Shown: one piece after another, positions 33,383 through 37,746 of the stretch
Position numbering within the stretch: position 1 is the first letter of the stretch
Layout: each line of letters begins with the position of its first letter
Assembly: GCA_001798855.1 (NCBI GenBank)
Contig: MGQQ01000141.1
Span: 1 to 37,746, forward strand
DNA from: Deltaproteobacteria bacterium RBG_16_49_23
GTDB lineage: Bacteria; Desulfobacterota; BSN033; UBA1163
Length of the DNA stretch: 37,746 nt
Direction of reading: 5' to 3'
Made by a program: the position numbers and the translations under genes
Notes under the pieces: generated by a model
Databases searched by the model: none
Told to the model about the DNA's origin: nothing
The model's input: the letters and a program-made list of their open reading frames with translations, nothing else

Positions 33383-34918
33383 ATGATGAGGAAAGGATTC
33401 TTTCTTTTCGTTCTCCTTTTGGCCTGGTTTTTTATTGGCTCCCTTTCAGAGGCCCAGGAGAAGAGAGGAAAGGAGTTGCGGTCATTGACTTTTGCGGGCG
33501 GGACAGAGATCGTCACTCTCGATCCTCAGTTTGCCACCCATGCTCACACTGCAAACGTGATCATGCACATCCACGAAACCCTGGTGAGATACGATGTCGA
33601 TATGAACCTGATCCCATCGCTGGCCGAATCCTGGACGGTTTCAGAAAACGGGTTCATCTGGACGTTCCGTCTCAGGAAAGGAATCTCTTTTCATGATGGG
33701 ACAGCATTCAATGCGGGAGCGGTCAAATATACGTTTGACCGGTTATTAGACTTTTCGAATGGTTCCCCCAGGAGAGATGCGCTCAGTATGGTGAAGGAGA
33801 TCAAGGTGGTCGATCCTTATACCATCGACTTCGTCATGCTTAAGCCCTTCGCTCCTTTTCTAAATCAACTCACCGCTTACAATCTGGCCATCCTCAGTCC
33901 GAAGGCGGCTAAAAAATGGGGAAGGGAGTATAGTATTGCTCCGGCAGGGACCGGTCCATTTAAATTGGAAAGCTGGCCCTCTGGCGAAAGAGTCGTCCTC
34001 TCTCGAAATGATCAATATTGGGAGAAAAAGCCCCATCATGACAAATTGATTTTCAGAGTCATTCCGGATGACTCTGTTCGTGCAAAATTGTTATTGAAAG
34101 GGGAAGTGGATGTAATCTCACCGGTTCCCATCGCTCTCATCAGCTGGCTCAATCAATCGAAAGAGGTTCGTATCATTCATGAGAAGGGGTTTCGAACCAT
34201 CTATCTCGGCTTTAATAATAAGATGAAACCCTTCGACGACCTCCGGGTTCGGAAGGCGGTTAGCCATATCATCGACACCGAAACCATTTTGAAAAATGTT
34301 CTAAAAGGTAAAGGAGGCATTGGCGGAGGTCATGAATCACCCTTCGTTCCGGGAGCTCATCAAGGGCTGAGACCCTACCCTTACGATCCTGCCCTGGCAA
34401 AAAAACTTCTGGCAGAGGCAGGATATGCAAATGGTTTCAGCACAACCTTCTATACACCGAAGGGCCGCTATTTTATGGATGAGGAGGTAGCCCGGGCAAT
34501 ACAGGCTCAACTCAAGGAAGCGGGAATTGTTGTTCAGATTGAGACTCCGGACTGGGCAACCTACATCCGTCTTCTTGAAAAGGGAACCGATATCCCCATG
34601 TTTATCATGGGCAAAGGAAGCCCCACCGCCGATCTCAATTTCACGCTAAATCATGGGATCAAAACGGGCGGAAAGATGAACTATTCCCAGTACTCGAATC
34701 CAAGGGTGGACAGGTTGATCGCAGAGCAGGAGGGGATCGTCGATCCAAAACAGCGGTTTCAGATTCTATACGAAATCCAAAAGACCATCTACGATGAAGT
34801 CCCTAACATCACTCTTTTCTATGAAGACCAAATCTTGGGAAAACGACGAAATGTTCACGGAATCGAAATCCACCCCTTTGAATTCATCAACCTCTCCCGG
34901 GCATTCAAGGCTCAATAA
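33383..34918 (+). CDS. Family 5 (peptide/nickel type) ABC transporter substrate-binding protein
   Basis: Periplasmic binding protein, 511 aa. A signal peptide covers about residues 1-25 (MMRKG, hydrophobic core, ending SLSEAQ) with no lipobox Cys visible. The SBP_bac_5 pattern is clear: TLDPQFATHAHTANVIMHIHETLVRYD, LIPSLAESWTVSENGFIWTFRLRKGISFHDGTAFNAGAVKYTFDRL, and GTGPFKLESWPSGERVVLSRNDQYW. Family members bind oligopeptides, nickel or opines; the ligand cannot be told here. No permease or ATPase gene lies beside it, so it must work with a transporter elsewhere, or the rest has been lost. It lies 22 bases upstream of lepA. Confidence 0.9.
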   Translation: MMRKGFFLFVLLLAWFFIGSLSEAQEKRGKELRSLTFAGGTEIVTLDPQFATHAHTANVIMHIHETLVRYDVDMNLIPSLAESWTVSENGFIWTFRLRKGISFHDGTAFNAGAVKYTFDRLLDFSNGSPRRDALSMVKEIKVVDPYTIDFVMLKPFAPFLNQLTAYNLAILSPKAAKKWGREYSIAPAGTGPFKLESWPSGERVVLSRNDQYWEKKPHHDKLIFRVIPDDSVRAKLLLKGEVDVISPVPIALISWLNQSKEVRIIHEKGFRTIYLGFNNKMKPFDDLRVRKAVSHIIDTETILKNVLKGKGGIGGGHESPFVPGAHQGLRPYPYDPALAKKLLAEAGYANGFSTTFYTPKGRYFMDEEVARAIQAQLKEAGIVVQIETPDWATYIRLLEKGTDIPMFIMGKGSPTADLNFTLNHGIKTGGKMNYSQYSNPRVDRLIAEQEGIVDPKQRFQILYEIQKTIYDEVPNITLFYEDQILGKRRNVHGIEIHPFEFINLSRAFKAQ

Positions 34919-34940
34919 ATACCTGCTCGAGCTCCATTTT

Positions 34941-36740
34941 ATGAAAAACATACGGAATTTCAGCATCATCGCACATATTGATCATGGAAAATCGACCCTT
35001 GCCGACCGCCTCATTCAGATCACGGGAATGGTCGATGATCGAAACTTCAAAGATCAGATCCTGGACAATATGGACATCGAGCGTGAGCGGGGAATCACGA
35101 TCAAGAGTCAGGCCATTGCCCTTCCCTATCATGCCAGAGATGGAGAGGAGTATGTCCTCAATTTGATCGACACGCCGGGTCATGTCGATTTCTCCTATGA
35201 AGTTTCCCGTGCCCTGGCCTCTTGCGAAGGCGTCCTCCTTTTGGTCGATGCGGCCCAGGGTGTGCAGGCCCAGACGATTGCCAATCTCTATCTGGCCATG
35301 GAAAATAACCTGGAAATCATCCCGGTCATCAATAAGATCGATCTTCCCACAGCAGATGTCGACCGGGTCATTGAGCAGATCGACTCGGAATTGGGACTCG
35401 ACCCTTTTGGTTCTCTTAAATGTTCAGCCAAAGAGGGAATAGGGATCGAAGAGATCCTGGAGGCCATTGTGAAGAGAATTCCTCCTCCCAAAGGGAATCC
35501 AGAAGGACCGTTGGCTGCCCTGATCTTCGATGCCCAGTATGATCCTTTTCGCGGAACCGTGATCCACTGCCGGGTCTTTGATGGGACCGTAAAGAATGGA
35601 GATATTATCCGCCTGATGTCGAAACAGGCGACTTACAGGGTAGAGGAGGTGGGGCGATTTCTCCTCTCCAGGGAAAAACGGGAAAAGATCTCGGCGGGCG
35701 AAGTGGGTTACATTTTTGCAGGAGTCAAGACGGTTTCGGATGTCCACATTGGCGATACGATTACGCTCGACGACCGGCCCTGCGACAAACCCCTCCCCGG
35801 CTTTAAGGAATTCAAGCCCGTGGTCTTCTCTTCCATCTATCCCATTGCACCGGAAGACTATGAAGACCTGGCGGTTGCCCTTGAAAAATATACGTTGAAT
35901 GATGCGGCCTTCGTCTATCAGAAAGATTCATCGGTGGCCCTGGGACAGGGCTTCCGATGCGGATTTCTTGGTCTTCTTCACCTTGAGATCGTTCAGGAAA
36001 GGGTGGAGCGGGAATATGATCTTTCAATCATTCTTTCCGTTCCGAGCGTTCGTTACCGGTTCACCTTGAAGGACGAGAGCGTCGTATACGTTGATAATCC
36101 GGCTCACTACCCGGACCCCATCTCCATAGAAAAGGGGGAAGAACCCTATATTCGTGCCATGCTGCTCATGCCGGAAAGATATCTGGGCGCAGTGATCAAA
36201 CTCTGCATGGAGAAGCGAGGCGAAAACTCAAAGCTCAATTTTCTGGGTCCGGGGCGGGTTGATTTGACTTATGAGATGCCCCTGGCCGAGGTGATTTATG
36301 ATTTTTATGATCGTTTCAAATCGATTACCCAGGGATATGGGTCCTTTGATTACGAGGTCCTTGACTACAGAGAAGGTCCTCTGGTCCTGGTGGACATCCT
36401 GGTCAACGGCGAGAAGGTGGATGCCCTGTCGCAAATTGCCCATCGCGATCAGGCCCGTCCCCGCGCCCTGCGGGCCTGCGAAAGATTGAAGGAAGAAATT
36501 CCCCGGCAGATGTTCAAGATAGCGATTCAGGGGGCGATCGGAGGAGAGATCATCGCCCGCACAACGATCTCTCCCTTCCGTAAGGATGTGACCGCAAAGT
36601 GTTACGGAGGCGATATTACCCGTAAGCGAAAACTTCTGGAGAAGCAGAAGAAAGGCAAAAAGAGGATGAAGACGATCGGTTCGGTCTCCATCCCCCAGAG
36701 CGCTTTTTTGGCTGTTTTGAAATCGGACACCGACAGTTAA
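34941..36740 (+). CDS. lepA: Translation elongation factor 4
   Basis: Ribosome-associated GTPase that back-translocates stalled ribosomes, 599 aa, the usual length. G1 is AHIDHGKSTLADRL, G2/switch I region ERERGITIKSQ, G3 DTPGHVDFSYEV, G4 NKIDLP, and G5 in CSAKEGIG. The LepA-specific C-terminus is present: KCYGGDITRKRKLLEKQKKGKKRMKTIG. The start at 34941 (MKNIRNFSII) is standard for LepA; the 49-residue longer reading overlaps the binding-protein gene and was rejected. Confidence 0.97.
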   Translation: MKNIRNFSIIAHIDHGKSTLADRLIQITGMVDDRNFKDQILDNMDIERERGITIKSQAIALPYHARDGEEYVLNLIDTPGHVDFSYEVSRALASCEGVLLLVDAAQGVQAQTIANLYLAMENNLEIIPVINKIDLPTADVDRVIEQIDSELGLDPFGSLKCSAKEGIGIEEILEAIVKRIPPPKGNPEGPLAALIFDAQYDPFRGTVIHCRVFDGTVKNGDIIRLMSKQATYRVEEVGRFLLSREKREKISAGEVGYIFAGVKTVSDVHIGDTITLDDRPCDKPLPGFKEFKPVVFSSIYPIAPEDYEDLAVALEKYTLNDAAFVYQKDSSVALGQGFRCGFLGLLHLEIVQERVEREYDLSIILSVPSVRYRFTLKDESVVYVDNPAHYPDPISIEKGEEPYIRAMLLMPERYLGAVIKLCMEKRGENSKLNFLGPGRVDLTYEMPLAEVIYDFYDRFKSITQGYGSFDYEVLDYREGPLVLVDILVNGEKVDALSQIAHRDQARPRALRACERLKEEIPRQMFKIAIQGAIGGEIIARTTISPFRKDVTAKCYGGDITRKRKLLEKQKKGKKRMKTIGSVSIPQSAFLAVLKSDTDS

Positions 36741-36858
36741 ACGCATAGGGCAAAGGGCATAGCGCATAGAGCACGGTATAAGAATTTTGTAACTCAGCTC
36801 TTTAGGACTGATAGCTTCTGAGTTTGAACCATTCGACCCAAGTAACCCAAGAAACACA

Positions 36859-37746
36859 ATGAACTCAATAAACTCTGTAAAAAATCCTGGCCTCTACATT
36901 CACATTCCCTTTTGTGTGAGCAAATGTTTTTATTGCGATTTCTATTCAACAACGTCCATCTCTGCTGTTTCTGATTTTCTGGATGCCCTCTTCAAAGAGA
37001 TGGAGATGTATTGTCACCAATTCAATCCCATCGACACAGTCTACATCGGAGGCGGGACGCCTTCTCTTCTCAATCCCGAGCAGTTAGAAAAAATCCTGAC
37101 GAGAGTGAGGACAAACTTCAATCTGATAGAAACCCCGGAGATAACGATTGAGACCAACCCGGCTGATCTCAATCGGTCTTTTTTGGAATCGATATTTAAG
37201 ATTGGAATCAACCGGATTAACATCGGAGTCCAGTCTTTTGATGAAAAAGTATTAGACTTTCTGGGAAGAAGGCATTCTGTTAAGGAGGCCATTTCAGCCA
37301 TTGAGGCCTCGAGAAAAGCAGGATTCAAAAATATAGGACTCGATTTGATTTACGGTGTCCCGGGGCAGGGGATTGGGGTGTGGCTCAATACTTTGAAACA
37401 GGGTGTTGCTTTTTCACCGGAACATCTCTCCTGTTATCAATTAACACTCGAGGGGAAAACGCCTTTAGGGGTCAGGTGCCAGGCAGGAGAATTTTCAATT
37501 CCCGGGGACGAATTGCAGTACGAATTCTTTATGAAGACGTCCGGATTTCTCGAAGATGCGGGATATATCCATTATGAGGTATCGAACTTTGCAAGAGGAA
37601 AAGAGCATACCTCTCGGCACAATCAAAAATACTGGAACCACTCCCCTTATCTCGGTCTCGGTCCCTCGGCTCATTCCTTCCAGTCTAATCAACGCTGGTG
37701 GAACCATCGTTCCCTTGAACAATACCTCTCTGCGATCAACGAAGGA
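36859..37746 (+). CDS. hemW: HemW-like radical SAM protein (partial, cut by window end)
   Basis: First 296 residues; the frame is open to the last base. The HemW/HemN-like N-terminus is diagnostic: GLYIHIPFCVSKCFYCDF with the CX3CX2C cluster motif, then VYIGGGTPSLL, ITIETNPADL, GINRINIGVQSFDEKVLDFLGRRH, and IGLDLIYGVPGQ. HemW is a haem chaperone rather than a coproporphyrinogen dehydrogenase when the second-SAM-site and HemN N-terminal residues are missing; the short N-terminus here favours HemW. It is downstream of lepA, a common pairing. Confidence 0.93.
   Translation, partial: MNSINSVKNPGLYIHIPFCVSKCFYCDFYSTTSISAVSDFLDALFKEMEMYCHQFNPIDTVYIGGGTPSLLNPEQLEKILTRVRTNFNLIETPEITIETNPADLNRSFLESIFKIGINRINIGVQSFDEKVLDFLGRRHSVKEAISAIEASRKAGFKNIGLDLIYGVPGQGIGVWLNTLKQGVAFSPEHLSCYQLTLEGKTPLGVRCQAGEFSIPGDELQYEFFMKTSGFLEDAGYIHYEVSNFARGKEHTSRHNQKYWNHSPYLGLGPSAHSFQSNQRWWNHRSLEQYLSAINEG

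Noticed and set aside
34794..34940. N-terminal extension of lepA
   Set aside because: It overlaps the binding-protein gene in another frame, and the conserved LepA N-terminus starts at 34941.

Overview
The window reads as a piece of chromosome from an anaerobic member of the Desulfobacterota (former Deltaproteobacteria), probably a syntrophic or sulfate-reducing type. The basis is indirect: two molybdopterin formate dehydrogenases, a complex I operon without its own nuoE, nuoF or nuoG, selenocysteine use, a sigma54 two-component system, and many palindromic intergenic repeats of the kind seen in that phylum. No rRNA, tRNA or CRISPR array was seen. Exact taxonomy cannot be settled from the sequence alone.

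Layout. 15-579 (-) is a Phd/ParE toxin-antitoxin pair with an operator-like palindrome on its promoter. 1003-1701 (-) is a secreted FKBP peptidyl-prolyl isomerase. 1862-14205 (-) is one long complex I operon, nuoA-B-C-D-[NuoF C-terminal domain fused to GltD]-H-I-J-K-L-M-N, with a TTGACA promoter in front and a strong intrinsic terminator behind. 14453-17125 (-) is a separately promoted formate dehydrogenase alpha subunit with a NuoG-like N-terminus; it reads through an in-frame UGA at the catalytic selenocysteine position. 17440-20011 (-) is an AT-richer restriction-modification island (C5 methyltransferase, NgoFVII-type nuclease, Vsr). 20466-26650 (-) is a second, NAD-linked formate dehydrogenase operon: receiver protein, NuoE-like, NuoF-like, and an FdhA with Cys at the catalytic position. 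It lies behind a well-formed sigma54 promoter. 26887-29570 (+) is the divergent histidine kinase and NtrC-family sigma54 activator. Then come endonuclease IV, a radical SAM protein, two DUF1059 proteins, an oligopeptide-binding protein, lepA, and a hemW cut by the window end.

How the genes work together. The second operon should oxidise formate (or reduce CO2) with NAD through its NuoE/NuoF diaphorase, under sigma54 control by the neighbouring kinase and activator. The complex I operon lacks the usual NADH module. It carries a flavoprotein that looks NAD(P)H-linked through its GltD half, and it lies next to a selenoprotein formate dehydrogenase whose N-terminus resembles NuoG, so alternative electron input is plausible.

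The most striking observation is in nuoB. Its frame is open and correctly spaced end to end except for one UGA, exactly at the first Cys of the tandem Cys-Cys pair that ligates cluster N2. A stem-loop with GU in its apical loop follows at a SECIS-like distance. The neighbouring fdhA proves little by itself, but its UGA at the known Sec site suggests the organism decodes UGA as Sec. A selenocysteine ligand, or selenocysteine-dependent complex I, is therefore a serious hypothesis. The second notable observation is a 58-residue C-terminal module, 18 identities without gaps, shared by the receiver protein and the formate dehydrogenase of the same sigma54 operon. The window is also rich in MITE-like repeats; one copy lies in frame inside the radical SAM gene and another supplies the C-terminus of a DUF1059 protein.
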